IMG/VR virus record: IMGVR_UViG_3300009618_000010
Span: 1 to 45,849 of that record
Strand: one strand, 5' to 3'
DNA length: 45,849 nt
Origin: a virus
Under the pieces are notes generated by a model. It did not search any database. It was given only the letters and a program-made list of their open reading frames with translations, and was not told where the DNA came from. The position numbers and the translations under genes are program-made. Below are positions 35,726 to 42,861 of this stretch, in pieces; within the stretch, counting starts at the first letter, position 1, and each line of letters opens with the position of its first letter.

Positions 35726-35929
35726 TTACAACGCCGGGTTGTAAATGTTGTAATTCAATCCGCGAGCCTGCGCTAAGGCAATCGTAATACCAGCCAAAAC
35801 CGTGGCAATCTGCCCAGCCGTAACGGTATTTCCAACCCAAGTGGCGAGATTAGCCGTTAAGGTAGCCGAAATGTCAGCGATTTCCCGGACTTCAATAGCG
35901 TCGGGCGCAATAGATGCAAATGATGCCAT
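35726..35929 (-). CDS. Small Ala/Thr/Ile-rich protein (67 aa)
   Basis: MASFASIAPDAIEVREIADI then SATLTANLATWVGNTVTAGQ and IATVLAGITIALAQARGLNY: moderately hydrophobic, possibly helical or membrane-associated in the second half. The ATG stands eight bases after TAAACT. It probably heads the unit that reads through the 68-aa and 54-aa genes to terL. Confidence 0.6.
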   Translation of the reverse strand: MASFASIAPDAIEVREIADISATLTANLATWVGNTVTAGQIATVLAGITIALAQARGLNYNIYNPAL

Positions 35930-35937
35930 ATAAAACC

Positions 35938-35966
35938 AGTTTAGAAGATCGGCCTGTAAATGTCAA
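35938..35966 (-). promoter_or_regulatory. Leaderless-type promoter of the 67-aa gene
   Basis: On the minus strand: TTGACA (35966-35961), 17-bp spacer, TAAACT (35943-35938), GGTTTTAT, ATG 35929. Same -10 extension (GGT) and spacing as the promoters at 39731 and 33560. Confidence 0.65.
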
Positions 35967-36154
35967 CCCCTTTTTTTCATTTCAGCTTTTTCCGAGGCAA
36001 CCGGCAACGGGGCCGGGGATTGTTGGCGCGCGGCACCAATGCCCACCGATGATGCGGGCGCGGGCCGGGCAGCCGGAGGGACATAGACAGGCTTCTCTCC
36101 GGCACTTCGAGTAGAGCCGCGGCCTACAGACGATGATTTCAATGAAACATTCAT
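35963..36154 (-). CDS. Small Pro/Ser/Ala-rich protein (63 aa)
   Basis: MNVSLKSSSVGRGSTRSAGE followed by KPVYVPPAARPAPASSVGIG and a basic end (AEMKKRG). Likely disordered. The ATG stands six bases after TAACCT. The stop lies within the next promoter's -35 box. No homolog recognised. Confidence 0.5.
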   Translation of the reverse strand: MNVSLKSSSVGRGSTRSAGEKPVYVPPAARPAPASSVGIGAARQQSPAPLPVASEKAEMKKRG

Positions 36155-36160
36155 AAAATA

Positions 36161-36189
36161 AGGTTAACAGAATTTCACCGTGAAGTCAA
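36161..36189 (-). promoter_or_regulatory. Leaderless-type promoter of the 63-aa gene
   Basis: On the minus strand: TTGACT (36189-36184), 17-bp spacer, TAACCT (36166-36161), TATTTT, ATG 36154. It overlaps the last codons of the 274-aa gene. Confidence 0.5.
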
Positions 36190-36999
36190 ACCACCCTCAA
36201 AAAATTTGAGGATGCGCGTGCCAAAACGCCGGGCAATCTCAATATCTCGAACAGGGTCAATCGTTTCATGCGCCGCCCGGTCGGCCCCAAATCTTTTCTC
36301 CTGGACTGTCCCGTCATACATGACATACCAGACGCGGCAGCCGCATAAATGAGCCTCGATTATCAGGGACGTGTTATGGTCTGTCGTGTATAGATTTTCA
36401 GCGGCGCGCAAAAGGCCAAGCGTGCGATGATGCACATAGTCCGGGTTATGTCTCTGGCCGTCTGGAAAAGCAGCGTTCTCATTGGGAATAATCACCGCGC
36501 CGGGGATGTCCGGGTCAACGCCACAAACTGGCTTGTGCGCGGAGCCGACACCATAGAGAAGACTTTTAATGGTCTTCTTTCCTGGGAAACAGAAAGTGGG
36601 GTCTATATAGGGCAGGTAAACAATATCTTCCCGCGTGATCTCATGGTCACAGATCGTTTGCAGCGCCGCCAGATAAATATATTCTTCCTCATAAATAATG
36701 AAGCATTCGTCCTCGTGAATGTGATCTGCCGAGAAAGTAGTATTGGCAGAGCGATCTTCCCAGCAGCACTTTCGGCGCGCGCCGGTTGGATTGGCGTTTC
36801 TGGTCGGGTGCCGGTAACAGACAATATCGCTCTCAATTGCCTTTACCCGCACCGGGATGTTGGGATTCAGAAAACAAAGGCTGGTCGTGGCGACTTCAAA
36901 TCCCGCCTCCACCATCAGCGCGGCCATGTAGTGCCAGGTGCGGCCCGGCCCGCTGCACCCATGATATTCTGGTAGGTCAAGAAGAAATGTATCGTTCAT
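36175..36999 (-). CDS. Glycosyltransferase-like protein, paralog 2 (274 aa)
   Basis: LLDLPEYHGCSGPGRTWHYM, AALMVEAGFEVATTSLCFLN and a C-terminal DHNTSLIIEAHLCGCRVWYV correspond segment by segment to the 343-aa neighbour (YYPCSGGSRTMHYMAALLVD; DHNTALNIEAALCGCRVIYL). The late 'S..EA..CG..V' block and the N-terminal 'G...H..A.L...G' block resemble GT-B type glycosyltransferases of O-antigen and exopolysaccharide clusters. The first part, about 70 residues in the paralog, is missing, so this is the shorter copy. The gene overlaps its paralog by four bases. The sugar and acceptor are unknown. Confidence 0.7.
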   Translation of the reverse strand: MNDTFLLDLPEYHGCSGPGRTWHYMAALMVEAGFEVATTSLCFLNPNIPVRVKAIESDIVCYRHPTRNANPTGARRKCCWEDRSANTTFSADHIHEDECFIIYEEEYIYLAALQTICDHEITREDIVYLPYIDPTFCFPGKKTIKSLLYGVGSAHKPVCGVDPDIPGAVIIPNENAAFPDGQRHNPDYVHHRTLGLLRAAENLYTTDHNTSLIIEAHLCGCRVWYVMYDGTVQEKRFGADRAAHETIDPVRDIEIARRFGTRILKFFEGGLTSR

Positions 37000-38027
37000 A
37001 AGGATTCTCCGAAAAATTTAAGCACCCTATCTGCAAATCTACGGGCCACGGCAACGTCCCGCTGTGGATTCATGGCCTCAAGTTCGAGAACTTCACGCGG
37101 GAAAAATTGTTCCTGGTATGACCCGTCATCAAACAGATAAATCACCCGGCAGCCGCACAGCGCCGCCTCTATGTTGAGCGCGGTGTTGTGATCGACCGTC
37201 CAGAGCGTCTCTGACGCGCGCAAGATCGCAACGGTGCGCTGATGGACAAAAAACTGGTCATGCCCCTGGTCATCGGGGAATTTGTCCACAAAGCCGGGAA
37301 TCACGACGGCACCGGGCGGAGGCTGGATGGTGTGAAGTTTTGGATTTTGCGCCACACAGGTTTTGCTCGCGGCCCCGGCCCCGTAGAAACAATACTTAAT
37401 CGTCTTGACCGAGGGCGCGAAGCACCACGCCGGGTCGATGTGGGGCAGGTAAATAATATCTTCCTCAGTCACGGGGTGATGGCACGCCGCCTGAACGCTG
37501 GCCAGATATTTCTTCATGTAAATAATGGCGCACTCTTCTTTTTTGATTTTTCCCTTGAAATACTCTTCTGCAAAGCAGAGCATCCACCGGCAGACGCGCT
37601 TGGCGCAAAGAGGATTATCGGTGGAGCGCACGCCGTCGTAATAAACGGCCACATCTCCATCCTGGGCGATCTGCTCGACCGGAATGGTCGGATTGAAGAA
37701 GCAAAGTTTATTGGTGACAACAGGAACGCCCGCATCGACGAGCAGCGCGGCCATATAGTGCATCGTCCGGGAGCCGCCAGAGCACGGGTAATAATCCGGC
37801 ACAAAAATAAAAAATCTGTTCCGGGGAGCCTTGACCGGCGCGGCAGCCCTGGCAAGCGTCGCTTTAAGCGTGTCACTTTTCTTCACTGCATCAACAACTT
37901 TGCCGGAGGCATCTTTCACCACACCCGCCCATGCGGCTGCGGCGGCTTGATGGGCCTTGATCTCCGCCAGCCATTTCTCGGTCTGCCTCCGCACCGCCTG
38001 TTTTTTCAACTGTTTTGTTGTCAACAT
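36996..38027 (-). CDS. Glycosyltransferase-like protein, paralog 1 (343 aa)
   Basis: Residues 1-70 form a basic, Ala-rich helical head (MLTTKQLKKQAVRRQTEKWL). From RFFIFVPDYYPCSGGSRTMH the chain matches the 274-aa neighbour. 'NPLCAKRVCRWMLCF' resembles the NP-x-A-K-x-V-x-RW motif of a GT-B glycosyltransferase family in polysaccharide loci, and TVDHNTALNIEAALCGCRVI is the donor-binding-like late block. It follows the SDR gene by four bases. Together with the SDR and its paralog it looks like a sugar-transfer unit. The GT assignment is by motif only. Confidence 0.72.
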   Translation of the reverse strand: MLTTKQLKKQAVRRQTEKWLAEIKAHQAAAAAWAGVVKDASGKVVDAVKKSDTLKATLARAAAPVKAPRNRFFIFVPDYYPCSGGSRTMHYMAALLVDAGVPVVTNKLCFFNPTIPVEQIAQDGDVAVYYDGVRSTDNPLCAKRVCRWMLCFAEEYFKGKIKKEECAIIYMKKYLASVQAACHHPVTEEDIIYLPHIDPAWCFAPSVKTIKYCFYGAGAASKTCVAQNPKLHTIQPPPGAVVIPGFVDKFPDDQGHDQFFVHQRTVAILRASETLWTVDHNTALNIEAALCGCRVIYLFDDGSYQEQFFPREVLELEAMNPQRDVAVARRFADRVLKFFGESL

Positions 38028-38031
38028 AAGA

Positions 38032-38970
38032 TTAGAAAATATCGGCTTCGTAAGACGCGATCACCGAATCAGTATAATCCGCGCAGCGCTGTTGGGCTTT
38101 ATACCAATCCACTGTCTTCCTGATTGTCTCATTTATGCCCCAAACAGGTGTCCAACCCAGGCGGCGCAGGGCTTTCTCAGAGCTTAATCGTGTGACTGTG
38201 GCGTCTTTTTCTCCCGCGTCGGCAATCTCAAAGTGAAACTCCGGCCAAAGGAATGCGACACTGGCAATAATTTCCCCAACCGTATCCACCATGTTGGCAT
38301 TGGGTGAAAGGTTAAAAGCTTCGCCGGGCGTGCCCTCCATCAGCCGCGCGCCCACCATCAAGTATCCCCGCAGCGAATCCAACACATGAAGCACCGGCCT
38401 CACAAAATTCGGATGCTTGATGACAAGAGGAACACCCGTGCGCACGGCTTCCGCTATGGACGGAAACAGCCGCTCTTTGCAAAAATCATTTCCACCGATG
38501 CAAAGGCTGCTCCGCACGATTGAGGCGCGGCTTCGCCCAAAAGCCTCAGCAGCCCGCTCTGCGCACGCTTTTGAGTGAAAATACACACTCCTTCCGCAAA
38601 GCATGTCGCCCTCAAAATACTCTCCGAGCCGCCCATCGTTGAAATACACCTGATCGCTGGATGCGCATACAACAGGGCATCCGGCACTGACACAGGCCCA
38701 CACCACGTTGCTAGTCCCGTAAAAATTGACGGCAAAAGCGTAATCTTTATCCCTGTCGGCAATCGCAGGGCTGGATACCGCCGCCAGATGGAACGCAATA
38801 TCCGGTTTAACCGAATCCACATGCCGGACAATACTTCTGGCATCCAGAATATCAAACCTGTAATCATAAACGGTTGCGCCCGCGCGGACGAGTATTTTAG
38901 TCAGCCACTTTCCCTTGAACCCGCTTGCGCCGGTAATCAGGACTCTTTTGTTTTTGTAGTTGTTATTCAT
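38032..38970 (-). CDS. NAD(P)-dependent sugar epimerase/dehydratase (extended SDR)
   Basis: 312 aa. The Rossmann motif GASGFKG (ITGASGFKGKWLTKILV) closely resembles CDP-glucose 4,6-dehydratases. D-I-x-D-like FDILDARS, the PDIAFHLAAVSSP segment, VNFYGTSNVVWAC, CASSDQVYFNDG and the catalytic YFHSK (Tyr-x3-Lys) follow in the usual order. Length fits the extended SDR family. The substrate is a nucleotide sugar, probably CDP- or dTDP-linked; 4,6-dehydratase versus 4-epimerase cannot be settled by eye. Cytoplasmic. The first gene after it in transcription is the 343-aa transferase-like gene. Confidence 0.85.
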   Translation of the reverse strand: MNNNYKNKRVLITGASGFKGKWLTKILVRAGATVYDYRFDILDARSIVRHVDSVKPDIAFHLAAVSSPAIADRDKDYAFAVNFYGTSNVVWACVSAGCPVVCASSDQVYFNDGRLGEYFEGDMLCGRSVYFHSKACAERAAEAFGRSRASIVRSSLCIGGNDFCKERLFPSIAEAVRTGVPLVIKHPNFVRPVLHVLDSLRGYLMVGARLMEGTPGEAFNLSPNANMVDTVGEIIASVAFLWPEFHFEIADAGEKDATVTRLSSEKALRRLGWTPVWGINETIRKTVDWYKAQQRCADYTDSVIASYEADIF

Positions 38971-38972
38971 GT

Positions 38973-39722
38973 TTATTCTCCTTTAAAATTTTTGTCGTCC
39001 GCGATGTGGAGATCAAGATACTGTAATGTCACTCCCCGAATCCTAACCGGCGCTCCGTTGGCTTTTTTAAACGCCTGAGACAGCGCGGGCGGAGTTACAC
39101 CAAGCAGCCGGGCAGCCTCGGCAGCGGATTCAAAAGTGTTAACATCCGCACCCCTCAAGCCCCCTTCGTAGTCTTCGTGAAATTCCACAATAATAATTTT
39201 TCTTCCAGGAGGCCCTGACCGTGTCGGAGTTTCAACAGGAGAAGTCTCATATTGTTCAACAGGCAGCGGAGGCAGTCCTTTAGCAATTCTCTCCAATCGA
39301 ATGAGCCGGGGAGTGCGCATCCGGGCAATGACTTTGCCTTTGATGATGACCGCTGCTTTCCCGCCAACACTCGCCGCGTAAGCCTCATCCTCGGCGGTAG
39401 GCATAGGCCAGCCGGTTTTTTCGTCCCAAGCCATTGCAGCCTTCGCTTCCGCAAGCGAATCCTCAACCGAGAGCGCGTCAAGCGCTGCCTGTCTCGCCGC
39501 GAGTGCCGCTGCTTCTGCCGCCTCGGCTGCCGCCTCAAGTGCCTTAATTCGATCAGCCCGGCTCACGGGCGGAGGCGTAGGGCTATAATAATCATCGGGC
39601 CTGCACGCCTCATTTTCCAGATGAGACTCCCCACAATTCTTGCATTTTATCTCGACGGGCGGAAGTGCCGCTAAGGCATCAGCGCCGCCAGGGATTAAAC
39701 CAACCAAGTTTTCTTCATTCAT
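38973..39722 (-). CDS. Zinc-ribbon plus NUMOD-like DNA-binding protein (249 aa)
   Basis: Residues 25-40 contain CKNCGESHLENEAC, a partial zinc-binding pattern (CxxC...C with His). A long Ala/Glu helix follows (IKALEAAAEAAEAAALAARQ). The C-terminal 50 residues (VNTFESAAEAARLLGVTPPA, then LSQAFKKANGAPVRIRGVTL) resemble a NUMOD1-like helix-turn-helix module of the sort found with phage endonucleases and regulators. No nuclease motif is seen. It begins a transcript whose ATG is eight bases from the -10 box, ahead of the sugar genes. It could be a regulator of this region; the twin 15-bp palindromes lie only 80-280 bp upstream. That link is inference. Confidence 0.65.
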   Translation of the reverse strand: MNEENLVGLIPGGADALAALPPVEIKCKNCGESHLENEACRPDDYYSPTPPPVSRADRIKALEAAAEAAEAAALAARQAALDALSVEDSLAEAKAAMAWDEKTGWPMPTAEDEAYAASVGGKAAVIIKGKVIARMRTPRLIRLERIAKGLPPLPVEQYETSPVETPTRSGPPGRKIIIVEFHEDYEGGLRGADVNTFESAAEAARLLGVTPPALSQAFKKANGAPVRIRGVTLQYLDLHIADDKNFKGE

Positions 39723-39730
39723 ATGGAACC

Positions 39731-39759
39731 AGTTTACGATTTCTCTAATCTTTTGTCAA
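39731..39759 (-). promoter_or_regulatory. Leaderless-type promoter of the sugar-gene unit
   Basis: On the minus strand: TTGACA (39759-39754), 17-bp spacer, TAAACT (39736-39731), GGTTCCAT, ATG 39722. Full -35 match and TAAACTGGT. Confidence 0.65.
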
Positions 39760-39853
39760 GACCGTAAATTGTGGATTACAGAAAAGCCAGCTAAGCGCCG
39801 CGTGAAAATCACGCAAAATGACAGAAAACCTGTCAATACTAGGCGGGAAAAAG

Positions 39854-39938
39854 GGGGAAGAGGTATATGATTTATTATTACTTAATTAACTTTATAAAGT
39901 AAAATAAGTAAGGAGTGATTTATATAAAGCTCTTCCCC
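39854..39938. other. AT-rich nested palindrome
   Basis: GGGGAAGAG (39854-39862) and CTCTTCCCC (39930-39938) form outer arms around TATAT/ATATA, TTACTTA/TAAGTAA and a central ACTTTATAAAGT. An extended hairpin of about 85 nt or a cruciform could form. It lies between the two operators. Confidence 0.65.
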
Positions 39939-39944
39939 TAGTTT

Positions 39945-39967
39945 CCCGGCGAAGCTCCGGGCGTTTT
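39945..39967 (+). terminator. Small intrinsic terminator facing right
   Basis: CCCGG-CGAAGCT-CCGGG followed by CGTTTTT. The T-tract fits only plus-strand transcription, yet no plus-strand gene precedes it. It may end a short transcript that includes the AT-rich palindrome. Confidence 0.5.
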
Positions 39968-40183
39968 TGCATAAAACGATCTGTTTGCGTGAAAATCACG
40001 CGAATAAGCTCACCTGGGGCCTACCCCGCCTAAAAATTGAACCGGGGGCCAGGGGTGGGGTTATGGGAACCCATTTCTGAATTTCTGAGCCGGGGGTGGG
40101 GTGGCTGTCTTTGTGGGCGTGTGACTCCCCGCCAGATTTACCACCCCCGGATGGAACCAAACAGCCCAAAGTCGAGATAGCCG

Positions 40184-40293
40184 TTGATTATCAAGCACTT
40201 ACGATGACGATCGCCCTCGACCGCGCGAGACTGGTCTCCCTCGGCCCTCCGGCGCTCCGCCAAGACCTTGCCTCGTAAGTGCTTGATAGTCAA
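40184..40293. repeat. 21-bp inverted repeat flanking 68 bp
   Basis: TTGATTATCAAGCACTTACGA (40184-40204) faces TCGTAAGTGCTTGATAGTCA(A) (40273-40293), one mismatch in 21. The GC-rich centre has no gene. It resembles a small non-autonomous element or a paired recombination site. Confidence 0.7.
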
Positions 40294-40366
40294 TGCTATT
40301 CGCACAATGTAAGTTGTATTCCGTTGGAGCTAAAGCCCTCAGCATCAGGCATTTATGACTTTTCGG

Positions 40367-40452
40367 TGACCTGGCGGAGCGGCGAGCCGGGGGCCAGTTG
40401 ATGGGAATGCGAGTGCCCCAAAACGGCCTTTTCGCGGTGCTCCGCCAGGTCA
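40367..40452. repeat. 14-bp inverted repeat flanking 58 bp
   Basis: TGACCTGGCGGAGC (40367-40380) and GCTCCGCCAGGTCA (40439-40452) are perfect inverse copies. A partial match (GCTCCGCCAAGACC) also lies near 40254 inside the preceding element. The stretch 40294-40366 between the two elements holds nothing I recognise. Confidence 0.7.
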
Positions 40453-40489
40453 TCGGTCGATTAGGCTTAAAAATATTTCGTTATATTAC

Positions 40490-40599
40490 GAGCTATACAG
40501 CATATAGATATGCTCTATACAGCATACAGATATGAGCTATACAGCATACAGATATGAGCTATACAGCATATAGATACGAACTATACAGCATATGGCATA
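40490..40599. repeat. 22-bp tandem repeat, five copies
   Basis: Unit GAGCTATACAGCATAYAGATAT, copies at 40490, 40512, 40534, 40556 and 40578; the last is diverged at its end. AT-rich. The first junction contains the palindrome GCATATAGATATGC. The array has the form of iterons. Confidence 0.85.
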
Positions 40600-40626
40600 G
40601 ATAGTTCCACTGGGTAGAACTATCTA
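40598..40626. other. Perfect 10-bp hairpin after the 22-bp array
   Basis: TAGATAGTTC (40598-40607), loop CACTGGGTA, GAACTATCTA (40617-40626). No T-tract. It joins the 22-bp array to the 10-bp array. Confidence 0.7.
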
Positions 40627-40650
40627 CGCTATTGTGATAAGCTGACGATT

Positions 40651-40706
40651 AGGCATGATTCGGCATGATTCGGCATGATTCGGCATGATTCGGCATGATT
40701 CGGCAT
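40651..40706. repeat. 10-bp tandem repeat, about 5.5 copies
   Basis: CGGCATGATT repeated head to tail (first copy AGGCATGATT, last copy truncated to CGGCAT), ending five bases before the stop codon of the 52-aa gene. A half-copy (GACGATT) precedes it. Confidence 0.85.
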
Positions 40707-40710
40707 CGGC

Positions 40711-40869
40711 TTACCGTAAGAGGGCCTCGCGGACTTGACGCTTCGCCTCGGCCCGCTGCTGCACGCGCGCGCGGTTCTTAATCTCTTCCGTCCCAGTCCA
40801 GTGTGTCATGTTGGAATGACCACGCTTGCCGCCCTGGCCTCCCCTGATCTTTTTTAGCTTGGCGCTCAT
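40711..40869 (-). CDS. Small basic conserved protein after the small terminase (52 aa)
   Basis: MSAKLKKIRGGQGGKRGHSN followed by MTHWTGTEEIKNRARVQQRA and a charged end. The 'RGHSNMTHWTGTEEIK' pattern occurs in short uncharacterised phage and bacterial proteins. Its ATG overlaps the TGA of the preceding gene (ATGA), so translation is coupled. The high content of Lys and Arg suggests nucleic-acid binding. Confidence 0.75.
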   Translation of the reverse strand: MSAKLKKIRGGQGGKRGHSNMTHWTGTEEIKNRARVQQRAEAKRQVREALLR

Positions 40870-41492
40870 GGGGTTGGCGGAGGCTGACCTGGCGGTATGG
40901 TCTGGACAGCATCGGGCCGCAAGTCGATGATCTCGGCTGGCGAAATCTCGCGCGCCTTGGAAATGCAGGCAGGCAGAATGATCGTAATCCCAGGGGCTGA
41001 CGCACCGCTGCCTGCCGGGCCATCCTGGCCTTGTCTGCTGCCTGGCTCAACGTCGCCCAGCGCGCGGTAAGTGCCAGCGGCCACCGTCTGCAAAAACGTT
41101 GCAATGTTCACCAAGTCGCCGGTGCTCGGCTCAACCTCGGCCCGCACAATGCCCACCTTGCCATTGAACACCTTCTCAAATTTCAGCTTCTTCGCGCGCA
41201 ACTGGTCAATGATGTTCAGCGCCTCGGCCCGTAGTTTTTTCCAGCCTTCGAGATTTTCCAGCCGGTTCTGTTGAATCAACGCCAGTTTCTGCACGGCATC
41301 CAATGGCTTGACCAGCGCCTCACCCGTAATCTCGCTGACCGGCATGGTGTCGCGGAGCTTCGCCCATTTCTCCCACGCTATGTGCTGGTTAAGCGTCGAT
41401 ACGGTGACACCATAGACGGCGCTAATTTCCTCAAGTGGCGTGCCGTGGGAGTAAGCCACAAACATCGCGGGCCAATTTGGCATTGGATTCAT
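40866..41492 (-). CDS. Probable terminase small subunit (208 aa)
   Basis: Residues 1-45 look like a helix-turn-helix (WPAMFVAYSHGTPLEEISAV then YGVTVSTLNQHIAWEKWAKL), as in DNA-recognition heads of small terminases. The middle is a long helix (LIQQNRLENLEGWKKLRAEA, LNIIDQLRAKKLKFEKVF) suited to oligomer formation; LVNIATFLQTVAAGTYRALG follows, and the last 60 residues are a Pro-rich tail. The repeat arrays at 40490-40706 directly downstream would be a natural packaging-recognition site. The family call is moderate; a general DNA-binding regulator is the alternative. ATG stands nine bases after a TACGCT box. Confidence 0.65.
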   Translation of the reverse strand: MNPMPNWPAMFVAYSHGTPLEEISAVYGVTVSTLNQHIAWEKWAKLRDTMPVSEITGEALVKPLDAVQKLALIQQNRLENLEGWKKLRAEALNIIDQLRAKKLKFEKVFNGKVGIVRAEVEPSTGDLVNIATFLQTVAAGTYRALGDVEPGSRQGQDGPAGSGASAPGITIILPACISKAREISPAEIIDLRPDAVQTIPPGQPPPTP

Positions 41493-41501
41493 ATTATTAT
41501 C

Positions 41502-41530
41502 AGCGTAGCAGATCGGCGCAATGGAGTAAA
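41502..41530 (-). promoter_or_regulatory. Leaderless-type promoter of the small-terminase candidate
   Basis: On the minus strand: TTTACT (41530-41525), 17-bp spacer, TACGCT (41507-41502), GATAATAAT, ATG 41492. The match to consensus is weaker than in the other cases. Confidence 0.4.
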
Positions 41531-41608
41531 GATAATTTCAAAATAGAGGGATGCATATACGGTGTTCACCTGATATCGGTTTGGGAGGGAATCGGCTATG
41601 CTGATTAT

Positions 41609-41809
41609 ATGGCTCTCATTGACCCTAATTCATCGCCGTATCCACCGGCACCGCTGCCCCAGGCTGTCCTGGTTGCCGCCGCTGCCGCTGGTGTAATCAC
41701 CACCACTAACCAGGACTATCAACAGACTGGGACTCTGTTTTCCACGCAAGTCTCTGCGGTTGAAACACCTTATGGCAAGAATCCGTTTTATGAGGTTGGC
41801 GTCTCATAG
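41609..41809 (+). CDS. Small protein with N-terminus related to its neighbour (66 aa)
   Basis: ATG 41609 is chosen because the codons upstream run back into the small-terminase gene region. Sequence MALIDPNSSPYPPAPLPQAV, then LVAAAAAGVITTTNQDYQQT. The pattern MALxxP...LP...LVAAAxAG recurs at the start of the next gene, so the two are probably related by duplication. Function unknown. Confidence 0.5.
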   Translation: MALIDPNSSPYPPAPLPQAVLVAAAAAGVITTTNQDYQQTGTLFSTQVSAVETPYGKNPFYEVGVS

Positions 41810-41820
41810 AAAGATTTAAT

Positions 41821-42525
41821 ATGGCTCTATCCACACCCTCTTTACCAGAGTCAGCACTCGTTGCCGCCGCGTTAGCCGGTCAATCTGCTGACTCTGTGGC
41901 GCTTGAAGCGTTGCTTCTGGCTCAGACACAAACGGATATCATCATTTCATTTGCCGCCGCTGCCGCCGCTACCGCCGCTGCCGCCGCTGCCGCCGCTGCC
42001 GCCACTGCCGCGCAAGTTGCCGCCCAGGCTGCCGCCACTAATGCAACTAATGCCGCCTCGGCTGCCGCTGCCGCCACGAGTGCTGCTGCTTCCTCCGTAT
42101 CGGCTGCCGCTGCCGCCGCGAGTGCCGCTGCCGCGACTTCCTGCGGATGCGCGAGTGCTTACGCCAGTTACGCGGCAGCCCTCGGTGCTGCCGCCAGTGC
42201 TGTGGCTGCCTCGGCCAGCGCCTCGACGGCAAACGCTGTCGCTGTCCTGGCTGCCGCCGCTGACGCGGGCCACACTCACCAGTATTCTTGCAACGCTGCC
42301 GCCGCTGTCTGCGCGTCGGCGAATGAAGCAGCCGCAGCTTCTGCCACGACCGCCTCAAACGCCGCGACCAGCGCGGGTGTATATGCCGCCGCGATGGATG
42401 CGGTAAACGCCCAGGCCCAGGCTTTAATCGCGGTCAATGCCGCCACATCTGCGGCTCAATCGGCTGCCACGGCTGCCTCGACCGCCCAGGCTTGCGCCGC
42501 TGACGCTGCCGCTGACGGAGTCTAA
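41821..42525 (+). CDS. Extremely Ala-rich protein (234 aa)
   Basis: About half of the residues are alanine, in runs such as AAAAATAAAAAAAAAATAAQ, with Ser, Thr and Asn between them. Residues 1-40 are more ordered (MALSTPSLPESALVAAALAG). The Ala/Ser/Thr/Asn texture resembles coiled shafts of lambda Stf-like side fibres, but there is no adhesin tip, and the gene is on the strand opposite to the other virion genes. Six cysteines lie between about residues 107 and 226, including TSCGCAS. A structural helix bundle is the most that can be said. Confidence 0.6.
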   Translation: MALSTPSLPESALVAAALAGQSADSVALEALLLAQTQTDIIISFAAAAAATAAAAAAAAAATAAQVAAQAAATNATNAASAAAAATSAAASSVSAAAAAASAAAATSCGCASAYASYAAALGAAASAVAASASASTANAVAVLAAAADAGHTHQYSCNAAAAVCASANEAAAASATTASNAATSAGVYAAAMDAVNAQAQALIAVNAATSAAQSAATAASTAQACAADAAADGV

Positions 42526-42608
42526 TCCTTATGATAAGCTTACTGATATGCTCGGTTTGTCTCCTGCTTCTGGCAGTGCCGACCGGGCCGGAGTCAACAC
42601 AATAGCAT

Positions 42609-42637
42609 TTGACAAGCTCCGCCTGGTCTGCTAAACT
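42609..42637 (+). promoter_or_regulatory. Promoter upstream of the 54-aa gene
   Basis: TTGACA (42609-42614), 17-bp spacer, TAAACT (42632-42637): the same two boxes as the best minus-strand promoters. ATG 42655 is 17 bases further. Confidence 0.6.
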
Positions 42638-42654
42638 TGTAGTATTGTAATCTT

Positions 42655-42819
42655 ATGAAAAGAATTAATAAGTCTTTACAAGACTGCTCTTTATTGGAGC
42701 AGATCAAACGGCTCTCCATCCTCGCAGCCCGGCATACCTCGGCCATTCGGCGCGCGCGGCGCAACACAGATCGTGCCTTACGGGCCTTGCGAAAGCAGAC
42801 TTTACATTCAGACGCCTAA
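42655..42819 (+). CDS. Small basic helical protein (54 aa)
   Basis: MKRINKSLQDCSLLEQIKRL then SILAARHTSAIRRARRNTDR and ALRALRKQTLHSDA. Strongly basic; could bind nucleic acid. No Shine-Dalgarno site. The stop codon lies inside a small hairpin. Not recognised. Confidence 0.55.
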   Translation: MKRINKSLQDCSLLEQIKRLSILAARHTSAIRRARRNTDRALRALRKQTLHSDA

Positions 42820-42826
42820 ATGTAAA
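42801..42826 (+). other. Hairpin over the end of the 54-aa gene
   Basis: TTTACATT (42801-42808) pairs with AATGTAAA (42819-42826), 8 bp, 10-base loop. No T-run follows; a weak terminator or mRNA end structure. Confidence 0.45.
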
Positions 42827-42832
42827 ATACAC

Positions 42833-42861
42833 TTGCACCGTAACGGGGCTTCTGTTACACT
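42833..42861 (+). promoter_or_regulatory. Leaderless-type promoter of the 95-aa gene
   Basis: TTGCAC (42833-42838), 17-bp spacer, TACACT (42856-42861), CCTGAAT, ATG 42869. The -10 box equals that of the capsid gene. Confidence 0.45.

Larger units (their letters stand above)
39800..40001. promoter_or_regulatory. Twin 15-bp palindromic operators
   Basis: GCGTGAAAATCACGC occurs at 39800-39814 and at 39987-40001. Each is an interrupted palindrome (GCGTGA-AAA-TCACGC); the two copies are identical and 187 bp apart in register, with unlike flanks. Such pairs are typical of dimeric repressor sites. Confidence 0.6.

Noticed and set aside
40096-40453. Short open frames in the gene-free kilobase
   Set aside because: They run through inverted repeats, lack start signals and have no protein-like composition.
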